Source: Roseicella aerolata
GTDB lineage: Bacteria > Pseudomonadota > Alphaproteobacteria > Acetobacterales > Acetobacteraceae
Length of the DNA: 35,873 nucleotides
NCBI RefSeq assembly: GCF_020523605.1
Contig: NZ_JAJAQI010000050.1
Location: 1-35,873 of the forward strand
Reading direction: 5' to 3'
The position numbers were made by a program, and so were the translations under genes. Shown here in pieces: positions 35,751 through 35,873 of the stretch. The number at the start of each line of letters is the position of its first letter. The first letter of the stretch is position 1. Below the pieces are notes generated by a model that was given only the letters and a program-made list of their open reading frames with translations, ran no database searches and had not been told where the DNA came from.

Positions 35751-35873
35751 CTAGCAGGCTGCTGAAAAGCGCGCAGGATCGGCGGGTGCGGTAGGCTCCG
35801 GCGGACCTTCCATGCGCCCGCTGCCGCGTGGCGGCTGCCAGAAACACGTTTCCGGCGCCAGCGGCGCTCCCTT
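35751..35873. mobile_element. Possible insertion-sequence end at the right edge
   Basis: CTAG at 35751-35754 is followed by GCAGGCTGCTGAAAAGC, which resembles terminal repeats of several insertion sequences (for example those of the IS1182 type, with GGCTGTTGAAAAA). No transposase can be read before the window ends. The assignment rests on this short motif only. Confidence 0.4.

Noticed and set aside
34150-35847. Minus-strand open frame of over 560 codons across the MFS gene
   Set aside because: It is antisense to a clear MFS transporter and has no recognisable domain.

Overview
The window is about 73% GC. Its genes point to an alphaproteobacterium, most likely an Acetobacteraceae member of the Roseomonas type; this is judged from protein character (DUF6481-like gene, dapF-mtaB-ftsY order, long insert in PheT, Pro/Ala-rich FtsY), not from a search. 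Most of it is ordinary chromosome. Both edges look like insertion-sequence ends: an IS630-like end cuts a diguanylate cyclase gene at the left, and an IS-type terminal motif lies at the right. It may therefore be a whole assembly contig bounded by repeats.

Layout. 1-588: IS end and broken GGDEF gene. 665-2666: azlC-azlD amino acid exporter, divergent from a short-chain dehydrogenase. 2838-7109 (minus): rpmI-rplT-pheS-pheT translation operon, with a well-spaced sigma70-type promoter, a UUCG leader hairpin, a possible attenuator before pheS and a terminator after pheT. 7290-8924: HerA/YjgR-like ATPase. 9260-12897: dapF-mtaB-ftsY, tightly packed. 12919-14040: MerR-family regulator divergent from a small CDF metal transporter, with a MerR-type operator between them. 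14218-15581: AhpD-like protein and creatininase-family hydrolase. 15883-19577: opgG-opgH for osmoregulated periplasmic glucans.

19912-20816 (minus): Nudix hydrolase coupled to a small secreted protein. 20954-25899 (minus): tkt-gap-pgk carbon cluster plus a small protein. 26054-26806: VIT1/CCC1-type metal transporter. 26836-30819 (minus): M20 amidohydrolase, Tat-exported Liv-type binding protein, and a cytochrome P450 without the usual I-helix acid-threonine pair. 31018-32773: HPP membrane protein, isonitrile-hydratase-like DJ-1 protein and DUF454 protein in one likely operon. 32987-35487: small helical protein, DUF6481-like coiled-coil protein and an MFS transporter.

The most unusual signal is not a gene. 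A dispersed palindrome with core GCGGATTGCGTTCA / TGAACGCAATCCGC occurs four times in intergenic DNA (2726, 33381, 33608, 35690). A second hairpin repeat beginning TAGAGCAGATCGC starts exactly on the TAG stop codon of two unrelated genes (2664, 35485), each time upstream of a copy of the first palindrome. No CRISPR array, rRNA or tRNA gene was seen.
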